DNA of 14,084 nt, from positions 1-14,084 of the forward strand of contig JAGLTP010000716.1 in the NCBI GenBank assembly GCA_023135215.1, read 5' to 3'. The translations under genes and the position numbers were made by a program. Shown here piece after piece: positions 9,901 to 14,084 of this stretch. How positions within the stretch are numbered: the first letter of the stretch is position 1; the number at the start of each line of letters is the position of its first letter. Below the pieces are notes generated by a model, which was given only the letters and a program-made list of their open reading frames with translations, was not told where the DNA came from and ran no database searches. The stretch comes from Candidatus Heimdallarchaeota archaeon. GTDB taxonomy: Archaea > Asgardarchaeota > Heimdallarchaeia > Heimdallarchaeales > Heimdallarchaeaceae.

Positions 9901-12900
9901 GTTCAAGATTAGAAAGTTTGTTCAGACTCTCAAAATTTTTCCAAAAATCTTGAGTTAATGATGGTTTTTCAGTAGGGTAGACACTGAAAAGATCCTGTAA
10001 ATTATGTTCAAATTGATCAAAATAACTAATGAATTTTGGAAACATTTTCTTCAATAATATAGACCCTTTTCCAAATGTAGCTCTGTTCTTACTAATTTCC
10101 TCTGCTGAAATAGCCTTCTTGAATTCTTCTATTTTTATTTCCGATAAATTTAGAATTTCTGCTAATTCACTGTTACTCCATAGTATGAAACGACCAATGC
10201 AGTTCATCCCCACATCATACAGCAAATTGGAATTCTTACGAAGAGAGGGAAAAGCAAAAATCAGAGGTGTTCGGAGGAATGATGAGATTTCTATATACCT
10301 TTTCTTGTCTTCAGAAGATAACGAATATGCTTCTGGAGGATTATAGAACAGCTCTTCTAAAGTAACAATTCCTTCTATTTTAAAGAACTCAGGTTCATCA
10401 ATCCAAGAGGGTATAGGTGTTCCTAGTTTCTTCTTAATCCACTCTATATCTTTTTTACGTAAACCAACTTTACGTAAGTGTGGGGAAGGATAAGCCAAGA
10501 AAGAAGAGGTTGTAAAAATCTGAAGAGCAGTCAATTCTCTTTCAATATCTAGAGATATGATTTTTATGTGAGAGAGATCTTTATCCTGTTTGGTCTCCCT
10601 AATATGAGATAGGAGTTTATATTTAGATTCCTTAAGTAAGAAACTTCGAAGTGATGCAAATTTCTTTTTATAAATTGAATCCACAGGTAAATAAATTAAA
10701 TCTAATAATGTTGAAATCTTGTTTGTAGTTAGAATCTTCTTAACTTCTGATTCTTCTTGTTTTAAACCTTCATCTGTTGTAAATTGTAACTTTGATAAAG
10801 AAATAGACTTTGGAGAAGAAGAAAGGATATCCATAAAAGATGCATAGAGTTTTCTTTCAAGTTCTTTGATTACTATTAGATCATCAATATTAGCATTCAG
10901 AAAATCCTCGATTGTTTTTATTTTTCTCCTGTGGAAAGCGTTTTTAGTGTATGCATCTGTCCAATCAGGAGTCATTTTAGTGATATTTGTTTTAGCAAAA
11001 TCTGGGAATTTATCACATAATTGGGAATAAACATTTTTCATATAATTAACTAAAATTGCAGTAATTTCTGCTTGATAATTTATAGTAAAAGGTAGTTTAG
11101 TTTGAAAGATAAACTCCTCGATAGTTGTTTCTTGGGCAATTAAGCCTTTAGAATTATCCTTTAAGTAATTAAACGATGGGAATAATGTTTGTATTTTTAG
11201 ATCTGCTGTTTTAGTCAAGGATGCTATTAATTGCTTACCTTCAGAGGAAATTGCAGCACTATTTTTCTTATTCATGTTGAGTAAAAACTGATGTAGCAAA
11301 TCTTCCCTCATATTTTCAAAAAGCTTCTCTGGTAACCCAGCAACTGATTGAAGTTTTCTGTAATCTGTAGCAAAGTAATGATAGCTATTTTGAATCCATC
11401 GTCTATACAATGAGTCCTTTAAGGAGTCAAATGATTTTCCATTATCTGAAGCAAATCTTTTTTCTATGGTTCTACTCACAAAGATTTTAGGATCAAATCC
11501 TGGACTCATACCTTCCCTATCTAATTCTGATATTGTTCTCAATTTTATTTTATAAATATCCTCATCAGAGAGCGATAGAAGGGTAACAAGTTCTTCTGAA
11601 GGAGTAATAAGAAAATCTGCAACAGACTCAATGTCTTTTGATTTCAAAGCATATTGTATTCTCGAAGGACACCACACATTAGCTCCAAAAAGTCGTTTTC
11701 CTAAAGGCATGAAAAGTTTGACTTTTTTCGTTGCTCCGTGAGCAAGTGCTGCTGCAATTCTATCTGATTCCAACCTGAAATCAGTATAACTCAGATCTTC
11801 GTCTTCCAATATTTTTGTTAGATTCTCAACAATTATAGGAGCTGATCTAACAAAACGAGATAATCTTGCATGTTCTCTTCGTTTTCTTTTAGCTCTACTA
11901 AGAAAGGTCTTTAATCTTCTTCCTAATTGCATTAGAGCTAATCTAATTTCTTCTTCAATCTCTGGAACAATGGAAATATATTCCTTACTAGTTTCTGGGA
12001 AGGGTATTTTTGTACTAACTAATGAAACAGCAATCGCTAATGGATCAGATTGTCTAGTAAGACCATAGTCATTCCACCTTATTGAAGAGACAACATGTGT
12101 AATAACATCGTTCCCTGCCCCAAAAATAAGTGGAATTCGATTAGCGTAACGATATATTATCTTATTATCTGTTACTGTTGCACCTTTTACTTGTGATGCT
12201 TCACCAACTCCTCCACCATATCCTAATGCTGCTTCAATAACAAATGGATGTCCAGAGTAAGCTTTTGGAGCTCGAGTTAGAGCTTCTACGAATTTTGGTT
12301 GTAATTCCTTTTCCAAACCTCTCCTTAATCTGTTTGCGCCTAGAGGAGAAAGAGCTGTTCCTCTTGGTGCATCAAATTGAAAAACCCTATCTCTTTTTCT
12401 CTTTACATCTTTAGCTTCTTGATATGCTTTCACGAATCCTTCATGAACAATTCTTCGAATCTCATGTGAGGTGATATCTTTTGGGGATTTGTTTGGATCT
12501 ATCTCTAGGAGCTGGAAGAAATGTTCAGCTATTTCCTCATTCACTCCCATAAATTGTGTAGCTAGAAATTCCTTCAATTTCTTACTTCTAGTCACAGCTA
12601 ATTCTGCTTTAAATTGTGTAATATCACACCCCCAGGGATGAATTTTAACAGGTTGAGGAGGGGGAGGCATATCATCAACAACACTATCATAATCCAGATC
12701 CTCTGTTTCTCCCTCTTTGTCACCAGGTAATCTTACTTTGAAGCTTGAGTAAGGGGTAATAATTGCTAGCTGTCTGAAATACTCCTTCACACTATTTTTT
12801 GCTAATCTCCAAGCTCCTGTAAAGGTGATTGAAATTTCCAATCCAGGTTCTTCCAAATAATTAGGGTCTCCTGGGAGATATTCATGTTGTTCCATAATTA

Positions 12901-13411
12901 TTGGTTCATTCTTTTCCAGGTTAATCATCAAATGCATTTCATGAGTGATGTCGTCCATGAAATACCTACTCCGAATCCTAGCGGGGAGATCTACAGAAGA
13001 CATTGAATAGAGCAAACACATTTTTGCTCCTAGTCCAAATCTTCCACGTGTCTGAATCACACCATATTTGGTTCCAGTTAAAACTCTCCCAAATAGGTCT
13101 GCAATCTCATTACCTGGAACTCCAACACCATTATCTCTACATGAAAGCTGAAGAAAATCTAAATGCTTTTCCAGTTTTTTGTACTGTGTTACATCCAATA
13201 GCTCATTAATTTCCCTACTGGATAATTTTCTTAAATCAATACTAACAACTGGATTAATACCTCTCTTTTCAGCTGAATCCAAGCCATTTTCAACTAGTTC
13301 CCTTATGCTAGTAAAGACCGCTCTCATAGAATTTCCAAAGCCTGCAATAGCTCTGTTCTCATTAAAGAAAGCAGCTGCAGACATCTTTTTTGTAATAGAA
13401 TTTTCAGACAC
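899..13411 (-). CDS. top6B: Giant DNA topoisomerase VI subunit B with ~3,500-residue helical-repeat extension
   Basis: This is the ATPase subunit of topoisomerase VI, which dimerises on ATP and drives strand passage through the break made by Top6A. Residues 1-560 show the standard order. The GHKL ATPase (about 10-235) has N box RELVENGLDSAE (E38 catalytic base, N42 for Mg), G1 box DNGVG at 93-97 and G2 box GRFGLGAKM at 123-131. The H2TH domain starts near HPWGCDITQF (258-267). The transducer has LSPLGANRL (354-362) and STKIPF, with probable switch lysine K468. A basic helix RAKRKRREHARLSRF (506-520) ends the canonical part. Known Top6B proteins stop near 530-670 residues; this frame runs on to 4,170 (roughly 475 kDa), with about 55 diverged helical units and a lysine-rich tail. 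No stop or frameshift interrupts it. The start is GTG at 13411 with GGGGT seven bases upstream; ATG at codon 10 (13384) aligns as well with the family but lacks a ribosome site. Core identity is very secure; the role of the extension is unknown. Confidence 0.95.
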   Translation of the reverse strand: MSENSITKKMSAAAFFNENRAIAGFGNSMRAVFTSIRELVENGLDSAEKRGINPVVSIDLRKLSSREINELLDVTQYKKLEKHLDFLQLSCRDNGVGVPGNEIADLFGRVLTGTKYGVIQTRGRFGLGAKMCLLYSMSSVDLPARIRSRYFMDDITHEMHLMINLEKNEPIIMEQHEYLPGDPNYLEEPGLEISITFTGAWRLAKNSVKEYFRQLAIITPYSSFKVRLPGDKEGETEDLDYDSVVDDMPPPPQPVKIHPWGCDITQFKAELAVTRSKKLKEFLATQFMGVNEEIAEHFFQLLEIDPNKSPKDITSHEIRRIVHEGFVKAYQEAKDVKRKRDRVFQFDAPRGTALSPLGANRLRRGLEKELQPKFVEALTRAPKAYSGHPFVIEAALGYGGGVGEASQVKGATVTDNKIIYRYANRIPLIFGAGNDVITHVVSSIRWNDYGLTRQSDPLAIAVSLVSTKIPFPETSKEYISIVPEIEEEIRLALMQLGRRLKTFLSRAKRKRREHARLSRFVRSAPIIVENLTKILEDEDLSYTDFRLESDRIAAALAHGATKKVKLFMPLGKRLFGANVWCPSRIQYALKSKDIESVADFLITPSEELVTLLSLSDEDIYKIKLRTISELDREGMSPGFDPKIFVSRTIEKRFASDNGKSFDSLKDSLYRRWIQNSYHYFATDYRKLQSVAGLPEKLFENMREDLLHQFLLNMNKKNSAAISSEGKQLIASLTKTADLKIQTLFPSFNYLKDNSKGLIAQETTIEEFIFQTKLPFTINYQAEITAILVNYMKNVYSQLCDKFPDFAKTNITKMTPDWTDAYTKNAFHRRKIKTIEDFLNANIDDLIVIKELERKLYASFMDILSSSPKSISLSKLQFTTDEGLKQEESEVKKILTTNKISTLLDLIYLPVDSIYKKKFASLRSFLLKESKYKLLSHIRETKQDKDLSHIKIISLDIERELTALQIFTTSSFLAYPSPHLRKVGLRKKDIEWIKKKLGTPIPSWIDEPEFFKIEGIVTLEELFYNPPEAYSLSSEDKKRYIEISSFLRTPLIFAFPSLRKNSNLLYDVGMNCIGRFILWSNSELAEILNLSEIKIEEFKKAISAEEISKNRATFGKGSILLKKMFPKFISYFDQFEHNLQDLFSVYPTEKPSLTQDFWKNFESLNKLSNLELIELTQIYSSKFKEHPELKDTLLKLKLRNIVTIRQFLDLLPEIIESELTSTKERKLALNLYNKIKTRDIEEESEFNQQIVLISEYDEFLRSLALPISRISGLTLDDYDKLRNYGIIAIHQIFDYTVAELVSILGKEEEIINQLFDNFSILKQGTFFFEKKGNKYESLVSFEFEESERFSSPEIVSLILSGYDTVDKIFYLANPLTFSSAFVNWNVIEKFRKLLRSPLTLVTWEQEIKRTVKDEETEEDKYIDDIQVSTLSTQQLNTLRNHGITKIIDLLVSQPSDLGDYLGIKIEEAQSLQRNVRISDTGIDLSELGILEPRIVRELDIHNIVTIEDLYFSTSKDKWTIDSLPWDVIESFKAILNLPLNHISDMLDPEIIEILRKASISTLLGFMLSSPEALMEKTGIANERFETIKNALDLSDIFGYFSLPVYFLPSISFTNTEILRENGIKTIAEFIMAPAQKISKLIKAQPDEIKENITSLTTSSIQALYENKGIFAFETQLFDKHEQRVLSKDSIFQFERFQTIQELHYSTEEQYYYSNPEIWKKISAVQKYLTLPLKIFTEISEYSMEILEQNNIDYVYQLLFIPDADLTDPVLFRVVSTYSSKIIIMQAFHYFANLPATVYNSSYFKKVVQDIENKTLFDVITDNKVIKDLMGKDQQYLTENYNLTLIRSILELPLRITPFFTRIRKARREEYKNVIIGDVFEIDFEEHSALQPFYSRLLENDSLDRLIMELAIPIASMGLPRKIALKLSKSSVNTLIDFFSIPVKQISEITGNSQKEIREIKEALTYSDIVAFRLSQAHIVRPSKFLSEKKIEELKDIGISDIESLFYSASIMGISEVLSIEEYKKAKELLSGSIRFIGFLSYDELKRLEFHEINSVIDLALVNKDELQQITQNPIYQEFHALDLISFDELAERRISSAIPLSVCPSIEEDYLEKLNDIGINSIQDFISRMEEIRESRPALVKLDIFREVQLYRASVAFIGLDNNQVRKLIYSGVGDILSFITEDISTIALLLKMSEKKVQRFLDRITPENLMKEVKRKGIKLEEFSVLSKGKINSLLRTGKEYVQDLYSLNYQAYPSISVSGDYMRDFLNACHISVYRIKELSSEDKLRLIGEGILRLIDLFNSSDKDLKSAFEGSVPKEVNKIRKGAFTLSKGAQLKLNEPIILLLKSLEFDPTKKAAEDLFGFIPEALMQLTESDKIVKTSSIAFIEQLVSFLCLNVLSIPGISIPTKSVLWNKGIKHVIELLSLNLTELTGVSKETTSEIRIFQREFDLSKKMSETFSQFIDHSLSFPNKAERQFMKYGLSSALLITDFIPHPVFELDDVEKSIIRIATSNMFKPISWLTSDLSLSVKQLISLTQLGGINIISGLLLLSQNEQYQSLYSKITEFLNSNIIQFSPPDWAIKLEDTKIITDPSVLKKLKDEKIIYLDELLSLDSKIVENESLLADVYSLILSLKSLPLSSVENLTAKQIDMLKSHGIKNLYQFLLVPTPLLSTITKIPEEKITRNKTTQDIKLLEQSVKQTGMDLSLFPEISQDTRKTLADYGCVSLVQASKLNLDLLPLSNEERNKIVKLTSYLLTPITLIGKSLKLKDTEIKDLLSNGIITYTNLLEMPPKNWSSSLHKLLDNQKEDPNYLVKLLKNIKKQGIGLEKLTLAAKLTTPLLQIGVSTIEHLYFIPIEYIVKNTRLKSSDINALRDKLSYNISYLSTITQESIDFCYEKGLTTIIEHLIFIKKLPKNIQDEILHSLSLIKSIRESGFVEPLSELENLLQQKGFSSYKALITSPSFKEDEEIYAKFAPYLLANLKYLEVDPKILDKWKKADFTIIADLFFMSPSIVASTTKTKVSDIQNLIDSFKIDNIIQKIDTIADKIADEFFFLSTADRNFLRSIGIYSLDDLAENSIYDWLVSEKKIQQIRKKTKSALETSILYYPSISDNTLSDIKRDYFEMGITTVQELISSSTQAEKNKIIGFMKLFSANKTAVESEYISISQYLENGNPDELFSKKVSVSNVNTVVDLVTVLEQNKDSLSISGHKINQSFQNPVSSLSFLSKSDTENLALKGIFTVGELIIKPSSFWTNLTPASFKEKIISSLSTLSYKKIETDVSKKVQLSKIKIFDAETKKETLKHYATMDDLIYSLKQEDYPISRALGNKIQRRLNTPIQLLLFPNVTIKSWQNLLKSIKTVEDLYLLTNKELSSILSLKQTEVEKLRYSLVEGNLGHHPLIKENKLFSKKDIDILKQKDIKTYVDLFEDKVKLEKIPNYILDKIKIFKQLSLKDFDPNTEFSLSILDLAYLAPSIDKMTMEKKQRDSINTVINFIFSKGLLLSQILNLEHKDQKLEMSDTTIEYLLLLEKHKSEIYDKTKSHLHSKINKRFKALVPYLSRSPILLAPSRNSIDQVAKLPYRNIRELLLEDSIKIKKQISEKTFLRNLRNISINLLNDLQKELTNLPSELLSGSNISQLETNTIYSIEEAITFNKQSRAKTSSLWKLTETVCTMVETELLSLPPVRQSKNIQKLVLELKLVSIYDLLLYCKSTTPESDRLNCVNLLPKLSSTKVERMLDDEQKRLSSFIRGSELTPFLRKQKIRSFGTLIKHLESKEITEYEPELVEMVTALRAPISLFVNQERLVSKLEVAGIIQVIDFIVVPDVRKVVKMSLTEQEQTTVQKLQSSLSLSSIKDALAKKSYSVGKMGLFDKNIKKLLTISGYTTVAHLNTPEELIASTSKLNKLQITRIHKLLETPIYYLADMIKVNAQSVFLLHGKNINNLWDLFATPVQQLSKIVSLPVKDLRSLYASLNPELLKQAEKDQVEIRKTLPHTTDGNIAQLKSSGITTLQALLMPDSEMKKSASLKDPNVKKLIGILERPIGNLEIKPEIINKIKKLGITTIKDFVVYPATQLDENTDLSYMAVKSLKSRLPPKKVKAPKKTSVSKPTTKKATPKKNGSTVAKPKTSVKTKSTANKSVKARQTTLLDMTKSNNNSTTVKKSSNSQKKENN
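902..1141 (-). other. Lysine-rich disordered tail of Top6B with PIP-box-like motif (residues 4091-4170)
   Basis: The last 80 residues hold 21 lysines and only two acidic residues, with abundant Thr, Ser, Pro, Ala and Asn and repeated PKK/TKK groups, as in histone H1 tails and the C-terminal regions of eukaryotic topoisomerase II. Such tails usually bind DNA or other polyanions without a fold. Inside it, the only hydrophobic patch is RQTTLLDM (4141-4148, bases 968-991). It has the Q-x-x-L spacing of a PCNA-interacting peptide but Met-Thr where two aromatics are expected. The tail composition is certain; the PCNA link is speculative. Confidence 0.7.
1157..11644 (-). repeat. Protein-level tandem array of ~55 HhH/alpha-CTD-like helical units (Top6B residues ~590-4085)
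   Basis: Each unit reads roughly L-x3-G-I-x-T-I-x-D-L-L, then x-P-x-x-x-L, then L-S-x3-I-x2-L: three or four short helices. This pattern is shared by the Rad51 N-terminal domain, the RNA polymerase alpha-CTD and related helix-hairpin-helix modules. Clear copies include LRNHGITKIIDLLVSQP (G at 1441), LRENGIKTIAEFIMAP (1621), LNDIGINSIQDF (2117), LKSHGIKNLYQFLLVP (2655), LKSSGITTLQALLMP (4005) and IKKLGITTIKDFVVYP (4058). Counting weaker copies where G is replaced, I place units at about 55 points from residue 593 to 4058, on average ~62 residues apart. In ordered stretches the spacing alternates ~54 and ~67. No copies are near-identical in DNA, so the duplications are old. The glycine of the second hairpin is usually lost (LS replaces the G-type turn), so DNA binding by each unit cannot be assumed. 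Helical-repeat nature is secure; fold class is inferred from the motif alone. Confidence 0.85.
11732..13411 (-). other. Canonical Top6B catalytic core (GHKL, H2TH, transducer; residues 1-560)
   Basis: This is the part of the giant protein that aligns with ordinary Top6B. All ATPase motifs are present and unbroken: E38 and N42 in the N box, D93-G97 in G1, G123-G128 in G2, and transducer lysine K468. This argues for a working enzyme and not a decayed one. The segment around FGRVLTGTKYG and TRGRFGLGAKM (107-131) resembles, from memory, plant Top6B (TRGKFGLGAKM) more than the QQGIGIS form of euryarchaeal and Sulfolobus Top6B. A proline run (DDMPPPPQP, about 246-254) links the ATPase to the H2TH domain. 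The boundary at about 560 is approximate. Confidence 0.9.
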
Positions 13412-13423
13412 GTTGTCTACCCC
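13411..13423 (-). promoter_or_regulatory. Shine-Dalgarno-like site deciding the GTG start of top6B
   Basis: GGGGT at 13423-13419 on the minus strand is seven bases before the GTG at 13411-13409. It partly matches GGAGGT. No comparable purine run precedes the alternative ATG at 13384, which favours the GTG start and a nine-residue longer N terminus. Confidence 0.45.
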
Positions 13424-13446
13424 AATTATGACTCATATTTAACTTT

Positions 13447-13515
13447 CTATTATATTACATTAATTATAGTCTTACACGAGTATATAATTTACAGAATCAG
13501 CTATCTATATTTAAA
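13447..13515 (-). promoter_or_regulatory. Probable archaeal promoter region of top6B-top6A (three TATA-like boxes)
   Basis: Three AT boxes on the minus strand fit an archaeal TATA element: TTTAAATATA (13515-13506), AAATTATATA (13490-13481) and GTAATATAATA near 13458-13448. With initiation about 25 bases downstream they would give 5' leaders of very roughly 70, 45 and 15 bases. The first has the best sequence. The whole gap is AT-rich, so boxes may arise by chance, and none has a clear purine BRE that singles it out. A promoter here is likely because a terminator-like tract separates top6B from the upstream gene. Confidence 0.5.
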
Positions 13516-13519
13516 GTTG

Positions 13520-13547
13520 AATTTTACCGGCAAAAATTGTTAAAATT
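13520..13547. repeat. Small AT-rich inverted repeat between the upstream gene and the top6B promoter
   Basis: Minus-strand arms AATTTTA (13547-13541) and TAAAATT (13526-13520) are perfect inverted copies around a 14-base spacer that contains the only GC-rich patch of the gap (GCCGG). It could be a weak stem at the end of the upstream transcript or a regulator site. Seven-base AT-only arms are easily found by chance in such DNA. Confidence 0.25.
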
Positions 13548-13576
13548 AAGAAAATGGAAAAAGAAAAGAAAAAAGG
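13540..13576 (-). terminator. T-tract terminator of the upstream surface-protein gene
   Basis: Starting three bases after the TAA of the upstream gene, the minus strand reads CC, six T, C, four T, C, five T, then CCA and further T runs. Pyrimidine-rich T tracts without a strong stem are the usual intrinsic termination signal of archaea. It isolates the topoisomerase genes from the upstream gene. Confidence 0.6.
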
Positions 13577-13578
13577 TG

Positions 13579-14084
13579 TTACAATTTCTTGAATTTAGGT
13601 CCAGTTCTATAAAGAACAACCGAAGTAATTACGAAACCAATTGTGACTAAGAATAGAGAGGCAAAAGCACCTATGGTACGGTTTGCATCTGCATTATTAA
13701 TTTCATTTAAGAAGGTCTCCAAAAGGTAATTATAGAACTCAATACTTGCTGTGTGAACATCTTCTCCCCAGAAGATAGTTCCCATGTTACCTGTTAATCC
13801 AGGATTAGTTGTATGCCATGTTCTGTATCTATCACCTTCAGATAAATCATCAGGATCTATAATCCATTGTTCGTTAACGACATCATAATAGCCATATATA
13901 GTTTCATTAAGAAAAGCATAAGCTTCTGAAAATCCTTGCACTCCTGTACAGTACTGTACTCTATCTTCTCTTCGAATAACACTTCCAGTAACAGGCTCTG
14001 CTCTCATATTTTGCATGTGGAAAGGATCTCTGGAAAATCCAGGGAGAGAGTGTGTAAGCTTGAAATCACTAGGTTTGAAATCAA
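13579..14084 (-). CDS. C-terminal part of a membrane-anchored surface protein, 5' end beyond window
   Basis: I do not recognise a family. The frame is open from the TAA at 13581-13579 to the right edge (167 residues visible). The codons upstream of the Met at 14016 read as plausible protein and no ribosome site is seen there, so that Met is probably internal and the true start lies outside. The visible part is a polar, aromatic-rich domain (YGYYDVV, WHTTNPG, IFWGED) followed by one transmembrane helix of about 22 residues at bases 13674-13609 (IGAFASLFLVTIGFVITSVV) and a short basic tail RTGPKFKKL. This layout suggests an outward-facing domain held by a C-terminal anchor with the lysine-rich end in the cytoplasm. 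Two N-glycosylation sequons (NET and NRT) lie on the predicted outer side. A T-rich terminator follows, so it appears transcriptionally separate from top6B; no functional link is evident. Confidence 0.75.
   Translation of the reverse strand, partial: DFKPSDFKLTHSLPGFSRDPFHMQNMRAEPVTGSVIRREDRVQYCTGVQGFSEAYAFLNETIYGYYDVVNEQWIIDPDDLSEGDRYRTWHTTNPGLTGNMGTIFWGEDVHTASIEFYNYLLETFLNEINNADANRTIGAFASLFLVTIGFVITSVVLYRTGPKFKKL

Noticed and set aside
1157..11644. DNA-level tandem repeats, CRISPR or a mobile array within the long gene
   Set aside because: Repetition is visible only in the protein motif; no identical DNA copies or spacers were seen, and the frame is continuous.
899..13411. Several fused genes or a polyprotein
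   Set aside because: After the Top6B core no second enzyme domain, protease site or ribosome start is visible; the same helical unit runs almost to the end.
13404..13436. Ten-codon upstream frame (MSHNWGRQRV) overlapping the GTG of top6B
   Set aside because: It could be a leader peptide that couples to top6B, but there is no ribosome site before its ATG and such mini-frames are common by chance.
13579..14016. Treating the upstream gene as a complete 145-residue protein starting at Met 14016
   Set aside because: The frame stays open to the window edge with plausible protein sequence, no ribosome site precedes this Met, and no signal peptide follows it, so it is better read as the end of a longer protein.

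Overview
The window looks like AT-rich archaeal chromosome, and an Asgard archaeon is my best guess, not a proof. It holds three genes, all on the minus strand, read from high to low coordinates: the 3' end of a membrane-anchored surface protein gene (13579 to past the right edge), a giant topoisomerase VI subunit B gene (899-13411), and the first 298 codons of topoisomerase VI subunit A (896 to past the left edge). The archaeal case rests on the Topo VI pair, a pyrimidine/T-tract terminator, and TATA-like boxes upstream. The Asgard suggestion rests on the G2 box of Top6B and the TOPRIM motif of Top6A. Both read, from memory, more like plant/eukaryotic Top6B and Spo11 than like the textbook euryarchaeal enzymes.

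The exceptional feature is Top6B. Residues 1 to about 560 are a normal, apparently intact Top6B: GHKL ATPase, H2TH and transducer domains, with catalytic residues present. Canonical Top6B then stops at roughly 530-670 residues, but this reading frame runs on without interruption to 4,170 residues. The extra ~3,500 residues form a tandem array. I counted about 55 diverged helical units whose signature is LxxxGIxTIxDL followed by LSxxxIxxL, the pattern of the Rad51-NTD / alpha-CTD / helix-hairpin-helix class. Successive units are not evenly spaced. In the best-ordered stretches they alternate between about 54 and 67 residues, making a ~121-residue two-unit super-repeat. The short unit tends to close with P[IL]xxL (often with S instead of P in the most regular core), and the long unit tends to close with G[IM]xL. 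The protein ends in an 80-residue lysine-rich tail carrying a degenerate PIP-box-like motif.

top6B and top6A are two bases apart (TGA-AA-ATG), with a Shine-Dalgarno-like GGAG inside the last codons of top6B, so they are almost certainly co-transcribed and translationally coupled. Top6A also departs from the norm: its catalytic tyrosine is at residue 210, about 100 residues later than usual. Both subunits therefore carry additions near the A-B junction. The assembled A2B2 enzyme would be a type IIB topoisomerase with two very long solenoid arms. The closest precedent I know is Methanopyrus topoisomerase V, an unrelated enzyme whose catalytic domain is followed by tandem (HhH)2 domains.

The 167-bp gap at 13412-13578 holds the terminator of the upstream gene, a small AT-rich inverted repeat, and several TATA-like boxes for top6BA. 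No RNA gene, mobile element or CRISPR array was seen.
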